DNA from: Ramlibacter rhizophilus
Lineage (GTDB): Bacteria > Pseudomonadota > Gammaproteobacteria > Burkholderiales > Burkholderiaceae_C
Length of the DNA stretch: 64,000 nucleotides
Direction: 5' to 3'
NCBI RefSeq assembly: GCF_004681965.1
Contig: NZ_SMLL01000001.1
Coordinates: 124,001 to 188,000, forward strand
A model generated the notes under the pieces. The model had not been told where the DNA came from and searched no databases. It worked only from the letters and a program-made list of their open reading frames with translations. Of this stretch, positions 7,690 through 15,142 are shown one piece after another (positions within the stretch are counted from its first letter, which is position 1; every line of letters begins with the position of its first letter). Both the position numbers and the translations under genes were made by a program.

Positions 7690-7731
7690 GCGGCCCCGGA
7701 AGGTGTGAAGGGATTCACAGCTTCCCACCGC

Positions 7732-7774
7732 GCAAAGCCGCCGCACGCCTCTGGCCTGCGGCGGTTTGTCGTTT
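7732..7774 (+). terminator. Terminator after rplS
   Basis: CCGCCGCA (7738-7745) pairs with TGCGGCGG (7757-7764) across an 11-base loop and is followed by TTTGTCGTTT, a loose T-rich tail. It lies 48 bases after the rplS stop codon and just before the Nudix gene, and is a likely Rho-independent terminator for the ribosomal operon. Confidence 0.6.
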
Positions 7775-7783
7775 GAGCCCCGC

Positions 7784-8506
7784 ATGCCCATCGATCCCGC
7801 TCCCGCCCCGCCTCCCGATTTCGTGCCGCTGACCAAGCTGCCGCACTTCGACCCCCGCGCCGTGCCGGTGATCGGCATCGACTCGCACCTGCCGGCCGTC
7901 GCGCCGGAGCGGCTGGCGCCCGAGCGCCTGCGCGAGCGCTTCCGCGCGCCGCCGTCCTGGACACCCGAGCTGCGCGCGGAGCCGCGTTTCACCGACCGGG
8001 AGGTCGCGCAGGCCTCGGTGCTGGTGCCGGTGGTGATGCGCGGGCCCACGCCCACGGTCATCCTCACCGAGCGGACCACCCACCTGTCCACCCACTCGGG
8101 CCAGATCGCGTTTCCAGGCGGCCGGCGTGACGACACCGACACCGACGCCGCGCACACCGCCCTGCGTGAAGCGCATGAGGAGATCGGCCTGGCCGACCGG
8201 CACGTCGAGGTCATCGGCCACCTGCCCACCTACACCACCGGCACGCGCTTCGTGGTCACGCCCGTGATCGCGCTCGTCGATCCCGGGCACGAGCTCACGC
8301 TCAATCCGCACGAGGTGGCCGACGCCTTCGAGGTGCCGCTGGCCTTCCTCATGAACCCGGCCCACCACCACCGCCACGCCATCGAGGTCGGCGGGCAGGC
8401 GCGCGAGTTCTTCTCCATGCCCTACATGCAGGGCAGGACCGAACGCTTCATCTGGGGCGCCACGGCCGGCATGCTGCGCAACCTCTACCGCTTCCTCGCG
8501 GCCTAG
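7784..8506 (+). CDS. CoA pyrophosphatase, Nudix hydrolase (NudL-like)
   Basis: A 240-residue Nudix protein of the CoA/acyl-CoA diphosphatase type. The diagnostic region reads HSGQIAFPGGRRDDTDTD followed by TALREAHEEIGL, the Nudix helix with the Asp-rich variant usual for NudL/NUDT7. A Pro-rich N-terminal ~70 residues precede the domain. The ATG at 7784 is preferred over an upstream TTG. It probably hydrolyses CoA derivatives to 3',5'-ADP and phosphopantetheine compounds. The stop codon overlaps the first two bases of a large palindromic repeat. Confidence 0.88.
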   Translation: MPIDPAPAPPPDFVPLTKLPHFDPRAVPVIGIDSHLPAVAPERLAPERLRERFRAPPSWTPELRAEPRFTDREVAQASVLVPVVMRGPTPTVILTERTTHLSTHSGQIAFPGGRRDDTDTDAAHTALREAHEEIGLADRHVEVIGHLPTYTTGTRFVVTPVIALVDPGHELTLNPHEVADAFEVPLAFLMNPAHHHRHAIEVGGQAREFFSMPYMQGRTERFIWGATAGMLRNLYRFLAA

Positions 8507-8773
8507 GGCCTGTTCACACTGTTTTCGCGAGATGCGTTGCGGAGCAAAAAGGTCATGCGCAAGGCGCGAGTCCGCCGCCGGGGTCGGCCCCCGGCAAGGG
8601 CTCGCAACGCGGCGCATGGCCTTTTTGACCGCAACCCGAAGGGAACGTGGCTGAAACAGCGCCACTCGTCGTTGCAGGCCTAGCCCAGGCGGCCAGCCTG
8701 GGCGTCGCCCTGCGCCTAGATTGGCGCTGTTTCAGCCGCGTTCGCACTCGCGAAAACAGTGTGAACAGGCCCT
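8505..8773. repeat. Multi-arm palindromic repeat element
   Basis: A 269-base element bounded by a perfect 26-base inverted repeat: 8505-8530 and 8748-8773 (AGGGCCTGTTCACACTGTTT then TCGCGA, and its complement). Inside are two further stems: 8536-8560 with 8612-8635 (around CAAAAAGGTCATGCGC), and 8643-8664 with 8722-8743 (GGCTGAAACAGCGCCA, 21 of 22 matched). A perfect fold would be a three-way cruciform. No coding sequence is evident within. It resembles a MITE or complex REP-type element. Confidence 0.8.
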
Positions 8774-8807
8774 GAGGGCGGATCAGCTCGGCCGCTATCA
8801 TCCGGCG

Positions 8808-9806
8808 ATGAGTTTCTTCGCCATCCTGTTCGCGCTGCTCATCGAGCAGGTGCGGCCATTGGGGGCCCGCAACCCGGTGCATGGTGCGCTGCGCGGCTGG
8901 GCCGGATGGGTCAGCAGCAACTTCGACGCCGGCCGGCCCCACCATGGCTGGGTGGCCTGGGCCCTGGCAGTCCTCGGGCCGGCGGCCGCGGCCTTCGGCA
9001 TCCATGTGCTGCTGTGGTACTTCCTCGGTCTTCCCATCGCCATGCTCTGGAGCGTGGCGGTGCTCTACGTCACGCTGGGCTTCCGCCAGTTCAGCCATCA
9101 CTTCACGGCCATCCGCGACGCGCTGGAGACGGCCGACGAAGACCAGGCCCGCAGCCTGCTGGCGCGCTGGCAGCAGGTGGAGGCGAGCGACGTGCCGCGC
9201 AGCGAACTGGTGCGCCACGTCATCGAGTATTCGGTGCTGGCCGCGCACCGCCATGTCTTCGGCGTGCTGGCCTGGTTCTCGGTCCTGGCCGCGCTGGGCC
9301 TGGGGCCGGCGGGCGCGGTGCTCTATCGCATGAGCGAATTCGTCACCCGCTACTGGCCGCACCGCAGCCTGCGCGAGACGCAGCCGGTCAGCGAAGCGCT
9401 GCAGTCGGCATCGCGCCGCGCCTGGCATGCCATCGACTGGCTGCCGGCCCGCCTGACGGCCGTGGCCTTCGCGGTGGTGGGCAGCTTCGAGGAGGCGATC
9501 GACTGCTGGCGCCATCACGCCCAGCGCTTTCCCAACGACAACGACGGCGTGGTGCTCGCGGCCACCTCCGGCGCCATCAACGTGCGCCTCGGCGGCGAAG
9601 CCCTGCGCTCGGCCTACGCCACGTCCGCGGCACAGGCCCTGCAAGCGCCCGCGCCGCCCTCGGCCACCGTGGCCGACAGCGAAAGCACGCCGGGCCGCGA
9701 AGCCGAGGTCGGCCACCTGCGCAGCGTGGTCGGGCTGGTGTGGCGCTCGGTGGTGCTGTGGCTGGTGCTGCTGGCGCTGCTCACCATGGCGCGGCTCATC
9801 GGCTAG
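8808..9806 (+). CDS. CobD/CbiB family membrane protein
   Basis: A 332-residue membrane protein of the CobD/CbiB superfamily, beginning SFFAILFALLIEQVRPLG and with hydrophobic segments near residues 45-85, 145-175 and at the C-terminus (SVVLWLVLLALLTMARLIG). CbiB attaches aminopropanol to cobyric acid, but this Burkholderiales branch is found away from cobalamin genes, as here, and its function is uncertain. It contains the family-like SEFVTRYW and AIDWLPARLTAVAFAVVGSF. The ATG at 8808 follows the repeat element by 34 bases. Confidence 0.72.
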   Translation: MSFFAILFALLIEQVRPLGARNPVHGALRGWAGWVSSNFDAGRPHHGWVAWALAVLGPAAAAFGIHVLLWYFLGLPIAMLWSVAVLYVTLGFRQFSHHFTAIRDALETADEDQARSLLARWQQVEASDVPRSELVRHVIEYSVLAAHRHVFGVLAWFSVLAALGLGPAGAVLYRMSEFVTRYWPHRSLRETQPVSEALQSASRRAWHAIDWLPARLTAVAFAVVGSFEEAIDCWRHHAQRFPNDNDGVVLAATSGAINVRLGGEALRSAYATSAAQALQAPAPPSATVADSESTPGREAEVGHLRSVVGLVWRSVVLWLVLLALLTMARLIG

Positions 9807-9840
9807 AAGCGCGAAAAGAAATTCCCGGGTCGGCGGAGTC

Positions 9841-9946
9841 ACCTTCTTCCACTGGGAGAAGGCCGGGATGGGGGCCGCGAGTGAAGCAGCGGGGTCGGCG
9901 CGCGTCGCCCCCACCCCTGCCCTCCCCCAGAGGGGGAGGGTGTCAC
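9841..9946. repeat. Inverted C/G-rich intergenic repeat, copy 2
   Basis: Inverted copies at 9841-9878 (ACTGGGAGAAGGCCGGGATG GGGG-type unit) and 9904-9946 (CCCCCACCCCTGCCCTCCCC then CAGAGGGGGAGGG). It belongs to the same family as 1511-1610, and likewise separates convergent genes (CobD/CbiB and rsgA). Possible two-way terminator. Confidence 0.65.
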
Positions 9947-9956
9947 TCCCGCCCCT

Positions 9957-10874
9957 TCACCACCTCGGCTGCGACAGCTCCGCGAACAGGTCCTCGTAGA
10001 TGCGGTGCCGGCGCGGGCTGACCGCGTCACCCTCCCGGGCGTCCAGCGCGGCGAGCACGGCGCAGCCCGGCTCGTGCAGGTGGGTGCAGTTGTAGAAGCG
10101 GCAGTGCCCCAGGTGGGGCCGCAGGTCGGGCATGAGGCTCGCCAGCTTCGCGGGCTCGATGTGGTGCAGGCCGAACTCCTGGAAGCCCGGCGAGTCGATC
10201 AGCGCCGTGGTCCGCTGCGCGTCCACCCAGTACCAGGTGGTGCTGGTCGTGGTGTGCTTGCCCGAGTTGAGCGCGCGCGAGATCTCGCCCGTCTCGGCCA
10301 GTGCGCCGGGCACCAGCAGGTTGATGAGGGTGCTCTTGCCGGCGCCCGAGGGGCCGAGCACCAGGGTGGTCTTGCCTTGCAGGTGGCGCAGCAGGTGCTC
10401 GCGGTCCACCTCGCCCGACAGGCGCAGGGACAGGGGCAGCACGCCGTAGTGCATCTTCTGGTAGGGCAGCAGCCGCGCCCAGGCCCGCTCGAAGGGCTCG
10501 ACGAGATCGCTCTTGTTGAGGGCGATCAGCGGCGTGATGCCTTCGGCCTCGGCCGCGATCAGCGCGCGCGTGAGCTGCGACTCCGAGAACTCCGGCTCGG
10601 CGGCCAGCAGGAGCAGCACCTGGTCCAGGTTGGCCGCGAAGGATTTGGTGCGGATCTCGTCCTGGCGGTAGAAGAGGTTGCGCCTGGGCTCGACCTTCTC
10701 GATGGTGCCCTCGTCGTGGCTGCCCTGCCAGAGCACCCGGTCGCCCACCACGGCCTGGTTCTTCTTGCCGCGCGGGTGGCAGATCAGGCGCTTGCCTTCG
10801 GGCGTCTCGACCAGCACGTGGCGGCCGTGGCTCGCGACCACCAGGCCGCGGTCCAGCGCGGCGCGTTCAGCCAC
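9957..10874 (-). CDS. rsgA: Ribosome small-subunit GTPase RsgA
   Basis: A 305-residue circularly permuted GTPase that releases assembly factors during late 30S maturation. An N-terminal OB-fold (GLVVASHGRHVLVET) is followed by the permuted G motifs: G4 NKSDLV, then G1 GPSGAGKST and G3 DSPGFQ. The C-terminal zinc knuckle is CRFYNCTHLHEPGC. Length is standard. It is followed 9 bases upstream by the pterin dehydratase gene on the same strand, so the two are probably cotranscribed from above. Confidence 0.95.
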   Translation of the reverse strand: MAERAALDRGLVVASHGRHVLVETPEGKRLICHPRGKKNQAVVGDRVLWQGSHDEGTIEKVEPRRNLFYRQDEIRTKSFAANLDQVLLLLAAEPEFSESQLTRALIAAEAEGITPLIALNKSDLVEPFERAWARLLPYQKMHYGVLPLSLRLSGEVDREHLLRHLQGKTTLVLGPSGAGKSTLINLLVPGALAETGEISRALNSGKHTTTSTTWYWVDAQRTTALIDSPGFQEFGLHHIEPAKLASLMPDLRPHLGHCRFYNCTHLHEPGCAVLAALDAREGDAVSPRRHRIYEDLFAELSQPRW

Positions 10875-10883
10875 GCGCGGCCT

Positions 10884-11225
10884 TCATGACAGCAGCGCGT
10901 CGATGCGGGCGGCGCATTCGAAGTCGGTCTCGGAGATGCCGCCCACGTCGTGGGTGTTGAAGCGCACCACGCAGCGGCTGTAGTGCACCGACAGGTCCGG
11001 GTGGTGGTCCTGCGCGTTGGCGATGAAGGCCACCGCGTTCACGAAGGAGACGGTCTCGTAGTAGTTGGCGAAGTGGAAGCTCTTCTCGATCGCCACCTGC
11101 GGACCGTCGCCCGTGAGCTGCCAGCCGGGCGCGGCGGACAGCCGCGTCACCACTTCCGTGGGCGTGAGCGCGCGGCGCTTCACCTGGGACCAGTCCTTCT
11201 TGCTGAGCATGGATGGTGCGTTCAT
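10884..11225 (-). CDS. 4a-hydroxytetrahydrobiopterin dehydratase (PCD/DCoH)
   Basis: A 113-residue protein of the pterin-4a-carbinolamine dehydratase family, which recycles the cofactor of aromatic amino acid hydroxylases. Visible are LTPTEVVTRLSAAPGW and the active-site region AQDHHPDLSVHYSRCVVRFNTHDVGGIS with the catalytic His cluster. The start at 11225 is supported by an ATGA overlap with the stop of the M48 protease gene. No aromatic amino acid hydroxylase gene lies in this window. Confidence 0.9.
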   Translation of the reverse strand: MNAPSMLSKKDWSQVKRRALTPTEVVTRLSAAPGWQLTGDGPQVAIEKSFHFANYYETVSFVNAVAFIANAQDHHPDLSVHYSRCVVRFNTHDVGGISETDFECAARIDALLS

Positions 11226-12490
11226 GCGGTTCCCTCGAATCCGAGTCGTGCCAGGCGCTGGGCGGCCGGCGGGTGGGAGTAGTAGAAAGACACGAAGACC
11301 GGGTCCGGGGTGAGGGTGGACGCGTTGTCCTCGTGCAGCTTGAGCAGCGCCGTTCCCAGCTCGCGGCCATTGGCGTGCGCGGCGGCGAAGGCGTCGGCCT
11401 CGAACTCGTGCCGGCGCGAGATGCGCGCGAACAGCGGCGAGACGAAGAAGCCGAACACCGGCACCACCATCACGAACAGCAGCAGGGCCAGCGCGTCGTT
11501 GGGACCGGGCACGTTGGGGCGCACGCCCAGGCCGAAGTAGAACCAGGGCTGTGCCGACACCCACCCCAGGAGCGCGAAGCCCGCCAGGCTCATGGCGAAC
11601 AGGCCCAGCATGCGGCGGGTGATGTGGCGCAGCTTGAAGTGGCCCAGCTCGTGGGCCAGCACCGCCTCCACCTCGCCAGGGCTCAGCTTGGCCAGCAGGG
11701 TGTCGAAGAACACCACCCGCTTGGAGGCGCCGAAGCCGGTGAAATAGGCATTGCCGTGCGCGCTGCGCCGGCTTCCGTCCATCACGAACAGGCCCTTGGC
11801 CGCGAAGCCGCAGCGCTGCATGAGCGCACCCACCCGCTCGCGCAAGGTCTCGTCTTCCAGCGGCTTGAAGCGGTTGAACAGGGGCGCGATGAAGCTCGGG
11901 TAGATCACCAGCAGCAGCAGGTTGAACGCCACCCAGGCGCCCCAGGCCCACAGCCACCAGAGCGAGCCGGCGGCGCCCATGAGCCAGAGGATCAGCGCGG
12001 CGATGGGCAGGCCGATGGCGGCACCCACCACCAGGCCCTTGAGCATGTCGCTCACCCACAGGCGCGGCGTCATGCGGTTGAAGCCGAAGCGCTCCTCCAG
12101 CACGAAGGTCTGGTACAGCGAAAACGGCAGGTCCAGCAGGCCGCCGATGAGGGCGAAGGCCGCCAGCAGGGCGAGCTGCTGCACCAGCCCCGGACCCAGC
12201 GCGCCGAGCAGCGCGCCGTTGAGCGCATCCAGCCCGCCCAGCAGCGTCCATCCGAGCAGCACGGCGGCGCCGAAGGCCGTCTCCAGCAGGCCCAGGCGCG
12301 ACTTGGCGAGCGTGTAGTCGGCTGCCTTCTGGTGCGCAGCCAGGGACACCGAGGCGCTGAAGGCGGGCGGCACCTGGGCGCGATGGGCCGCGACGTGGCG
12401 CGCCTGCCGCAGCGACAGCCAGAACCGCACCAGCAATCCGCCGAGCAAGGCCGCGGCGAAGGCGAAGGTCAGGAGCAGGGAGGCTTGCAT
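11222..12490 (-). CDS. M48 family membrane metalloprotease (Ste24-like)
   Basis: A 422-residue integral membrane zinc protease resembling CAAX prenyl protease 1/Ste24. It has several membrane spans in the first ~210 residues, the zinc-binding HELGH in [17 protein letters not shown], two more hydrophobic stretches, and the third zinc ligand in [12 protein letters not shown]. The C-terminus carries [17 protein letters not shown], which is typical. The role is likely membrane protein quality control; the bacterial substrate is unknown. It is translationally coupled to the pterin dehydratase gene by an ATGA overlap. Confidence 0.9.
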   Translation of the reverse strand: MQASLLLTFAFAAALLGGLLVRFWLSLRQARHVAAHRAQVPPAFSASVSLAAHQKAADYTLAKSRLGLLETAFGAAVLLGWTLLGGLDALNGALLGALGPGLVQQLALLAAFALIGGLLDLPFSLYQTFVLEERFGFNRMTPRLWVSDMLKGLVVGAAIGLPIAALILWLMGAAGSLWWLWAWGAWVAFNLLLLVIYPSFIAPLFNRFKPLEDETLRERVGALMQRCGFAAKGLFVMDGSRRSAHGNAYFTGFGASKRVVFFDTLLAKLSPGEVEAVLAHELGHFKLRHITRRMLGLFAMSLAGFALLGWVSAQPWFYFGLGVRPNVPGPNDALALLLFVMVVPVFGFFVSPLFARISRRHEFEADAFAAAHANGRELGTALLKLHEDNASTLTPDPVFVSFYYSHPPAAQRLARLGFEGTA

Positions 12491-12524
12491 CCGGGCGAGT
12501 GTAGCCCTGGGCCACAATGCCGCC

Positions 12525-13145
12525 ATGACCGACAACACCGTCAACACCCCCGCAGAAGGGGCCGGCGCCGAGGCCCCCGCGACCGATGCGGGCACGCTCG
12601 CGCGCCATGAGCAGAACCTGGTCTGGCTCGACTGCGAGATGACCGGCCTGGACCCCGAGGTGGACCGCATCATCGAGATCGCCGTCATCGTGACCGGACC
12701 GCACCTGGAACCGCGCATCGAGGGGCCGGTGTTCGCGATCCACCAGACCGACGCACAGCTGGACGGGATGGACGCCTGGAACAAGGGCACCCACGGCAAG
12801 AGCGGCCTCATCGACCGGGTCAAGGCGTCCACCGTCTCGGAGGCGCAGGCCGAGGCGGAGATCATCGCCTTCCTGGAGCGCTTCGTGCCCAAGGGCACCA
12901 GCCCCATGTGCGGCAACAGCATCGGCCAGGACCGGCGCTTCCTGGTGCGCTACATGCCGAAGCTGGAAGCCTTCTTCCATTACCGCAACCTCGACGTGAG
13001 CACGCTCAAGGAGCTCGCGCGGCGCTGGAAGCCGGCGGCCTGCGAGGGCTTCAAGAAGCAGCAGGCGCACACGGCCCTGGCCGACGCGCACGAATCCATC
13101 GACGAACTGTCGCATTACCGCGAGCATTTCCTGCGGCTCGAATGA
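12525..13145 (+). CDS. orn: Oligoribonuclease
   Basis: A 206-residue DEDDh 3'-5' exoribonuclease that degrades RNA dinucleotides, including pGpG. The exonuclease motifs are [14 protein letters not shown] (ExoI), [11 protein letters not shown] (ExoII) and [14 protein letters not shown] (ExoIII with the catalytic His). The core begins near residue 28; the preceding Ala/Pro/Thr-rich tail makes it ~25 residues longer than the usual ~181, so the real start may lie slightly downstream. It is divergent from the M48 protease gene across 34 bases. Confidence 0.95.
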   Translation: MTDNTVNTPAEGAGAEAPATDAGTLARHEQNLVWLDCEMTGLDPEVDRIIEIAVIVTGPHLEPRIEGPVFAIHQTDAQLDGMDAWNKGTHGKSGLIDRVKASTVSEAQAEAEIIAFLERFVPKGTSPMCGNSIGQDRRFLVRYMPKLEAFFHYRNLDVSTLKELARRWKPAACEGFKKQQAHTALADAHESIDELSHYREHFLRLE

Positions 13146-13175
13146 CCCGGCGCCCGCACGGGCTCTCGGCCCAGG

Positions 13176-13190
13176 CATAATGGCGGGCTG
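13176..13190 (+). promoter_or_regulatory. Candidate helicase promoter (-10 box)
   Basis: CATAATGGCGGGCTG resembles the TATAATCGCGGGCTT box seen before rpsP and rplS: a -10-like hexamer followed by GGCGGGCT. A start near 13188 would give a leader of about 155 bases before the helicase ATG. No convincing -35 was seen. Confidence 0.4.
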
Positions 13191-13254
13191 CGCTGCTTTC
13201 GGGCAGCATCCCTTGCCGCATCACCTTCATGCACAGGCTCGCCGAATGAGCCGA

Positions 13255-13331
13255 CGGATCCCGCGATCCGTGAGTCGTTTGATGGTTGGTGTCCCTTAAC
13301 CATTGACGACACGCGCACCCCACGGGTGCGC
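13255..13331 (+). promoter_or_regulatory. Structured 5' leader of the DEAD-box helicase
   Basis: Three successive perfect stem-loops lie within 90 bases of the helicase start: CGGATC/GATCCG (13255-13270), ATGGTT/AACCAT (13282-13303), and GCGCACCC/GGGTGCGC (13313-13331), the last ending 12 bases before the ATG and probably covering part of the ribosome binding region. It is a candidate cis-acting RNA control region, for instance for cold or autoregulation. Confidence 0.45.
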
Positions 13332-13343
13332 CTTAGCACACTC

Positions 13344-15029
13344 ATGACCGATTCCTTCGAAGAGCGGGGCGACTTCGCGCCTGCCGACACCACGTTCGAC
13401 AACACCCCGGACACGTCCGTGTCCCCCCCGCTGCCCAATGGTTTCACCCGCCTGGGCCTGGCCCCGGAACTGATCCAGGCCGTCGAGGACCTGGGCTTCA
13501 CCCAGCCCACGCCGGTGCAGGAGCAGGCCATTCCCCTGGCCATGGACGGCGCCGAAGGCGGCGAAGCCGCCCGCTTCATCGACCTCATGGTCTCCAGCCA
13601 GACGGGCAGCGGCAAGACCGCCGCCTTCCTGCTGCCGGTGCTGCACACGCTCATCGCGCAGCAGGCCGAGCGCGCCGCCCAGGAAGAGGCCGAGCAGCAG
13701 CGACTGGCTGACGAAGCCGCCGCGCGCGGCGAAGCGCCCCAGCGTCGCAAGCGCCGCAACCCCACCGATCCGCGCAACTTCAAGGCCGCCACGCCCGGCG
13801 CGCTGGTGCTGTGCCCCACGCGCGAGCTGGCCCAGCAGGTGGCGCACGACGCCATCGACCTGGTGCGCCACTGCAAGGGCCTGCGCATCGCCAGCGTGGT
13901 GGGCGGCATGCCCTACCAGCTGCAGATCGCGCGCCTGCAGAACGCCGACCTGGTGGTCGCCACCCCGGGGCGCCTGCTGGACCTGCAGCGCTCGCAGCAG
14001 CTCAAGCTGGACCAGGTGCGCTTCCTCGTCGTGGACGAGGCCGACCGCATGCTCGACCTGGGCTTCGCCGACGACCTGGCCGAGATCAACCAGCTCACCA
14101 TCGAGCGGCACCAGACCATGATGTTCAGCGCCACCTTCGCGGCGCGCATCCAGCAACTGGCCGCGCGTGTCATGCGGCAGCCGCAGCGCGTGCAGATCGA
14201 CTCGCCCCAGGAGCGCCACGCCAACATCAAGCAGGTGCTGTTCTGGGCCGACAACGCCCAGCACAAGCGCAAGATGCTGGACCACTGGCTGCGCGACACC
14301 AGCATCGACCAGGCCATCGTCTTCGCCAGCACGCAGATCGAGTGCGATGGCCTCGCCAACGACCTGCAGCAGGAAGGCTTCTCGGCCGTGGCCCTGCACG
14401 GCGCCCTGAGCCAGGGCCTGCGCAACCGCCGCCTCATGGCGCTGCGCAACGGACAGGTGCAGATCCTGGTGGCCACCGACGTGGCGGCGCGCGGCATCGA
14501 CGTGCCCACCATCACCCACGTCTTCAACTTCGGCCTGCCGATGAAGAGCGAGGACTACACCCACCGCATCGGCCGCACCGGCCGCGCCGGGCGGGACGGC
14601 CTGGCCGTGACCTTCGCCGAGTTCCGCGACCGCTTCAAGATCTTCGACATCGAGGGCTACACCAAGCAGCCGTTCAACGCGGAAGTCATCCCCGGCCTGG
14701 AGCCCGCCCAGCGTGCGCCCCGCGCGCCGCAGCCGGGCGGCGGCTTCGGCGGCAAGCCGGGCCGTGGCGGTGGCTTCGGCGGCAAGCCGCGCCAGGGTGC
14801 CGGCCAGCGGGGCGACTACGGTCGCAAGGCGGGCTTCGGCGACTTCGGCGGACGTGACGGCCAGCGCGACGAGCGCCGCGAAGGCGGTGCCACGCCCTGG
14901 GAGAAGCGCCCGGCGCCCGCCGGCTTCGGCAAGCCGGCGCCGCGCGGCGACTTCGCCCGCCCGGGCACCGGCGGCAAGGTCTTCGTGCCGCGCGACGCCA
15001 AGAAGCGCGCCTACAAGCCGGCGCGCTGA
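13344..15029 (+). CDS. DEAD-box ATP-dependent RNA helicase (RhlE-like)
   Basis: A 561-residue RNA helicase. In order: Q motif FTQPTPVQEQAIP, Walker A SQTGSGKT, PTRELAQQ, TPGRLLDL, the DEAD box VVDEADRMLD, SAT in FSATFAARI, ARGIDVP and HRIGRTGRAGRDG. A charged insertion (about residues 110-150, rich in E, Q and R) interrupts the first RecA domain after the Walker A region. The C-terminal ~110 residues are a low-complexity tail rich in G, R, F and K, which binds RNA nonspecifically in the family. It probably remodels rRNA or mRNA, especially in the cold. ATG at 13344 follows a structured leader. Confidence 0.93.
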   Translation: MTDSFEERGDFAPADTTFDNTPDTSVSPPLPNGFTRLGLAPELIQAVEDLGFTQPTPVQEQAIPLAMDGAEGGEAARFIDLMVSSQTGSGKTAAFLLPVLHTLIAQQAERAAQEEAEQQRLADEAAARGEAPQRRKRRNPTDPRNFKAATPGALVLCPTRELAQQVAHDAIDLVRHCKGLRIASVVGGMPYQLQIARLQNADLVVATPGRLLDLQRSQQLKLDQVRFLVVDEADRMLDLGFADDLAEINQLTIERHQTMMFSATFAARIQQLAARVMRQPQRVQIDSPQERHANIKQVLFWADNAQHKRKMLDHWLRDTSIDQAIVFASTQIECDGLANDLQQEGFSAVALHGALSQGLRNRRLMALRNGQVQILVATDVAARGIDVPTITHVFNFGLPMKSEDYTHRIGRTGRAGRDGLAVTFAEFRDRFKIFDIEGYTKQPFNAEVIPGLEPAQRAPRAPQPGGGFGGKPGRGGGFGGKPRQGAGQRGDYGRKAGFGDFGGRDGQRDERREGGATPWEKRPAPAGFGKPAPRGDFARPGTGGKVFVPRDAKKRAYKPAR

Positions 15030-15036
15030 CCCTTCC

Positions 15037-15065
15037 GGGGGGGGCGGCGCCTGCGCCGCCCCCCG
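15037..15065 (+). terminator. Terminator after the helicase gene
   Basis: A GC-rich hairpin GGGGGGCGGCGC / GCGCCGCCCCCC with a minimal loop, followed by GCCTTTG. It starts 8 bases after the stop codon and is likely a transcription terminator, though the T-run is short. Confidence 0.6.
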
Positions 15066-15142
15066 CCTTTGCCGTGTTCACGTCCTTCCCCCGAAGCTGA
15101 CTTCCTTGGACACAATGCGGACCTCACCGACGAGGTAGCCGC

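Noticed and set aside
10884..13178. A minus-strand open frame of 764 codons covering dehydratase, protease and orn.
   Set aside because: GC-rich DNA leaves long frames open; the conserved protein starts only at 11225, and the M48 protease and orn fill the rest in other frames.
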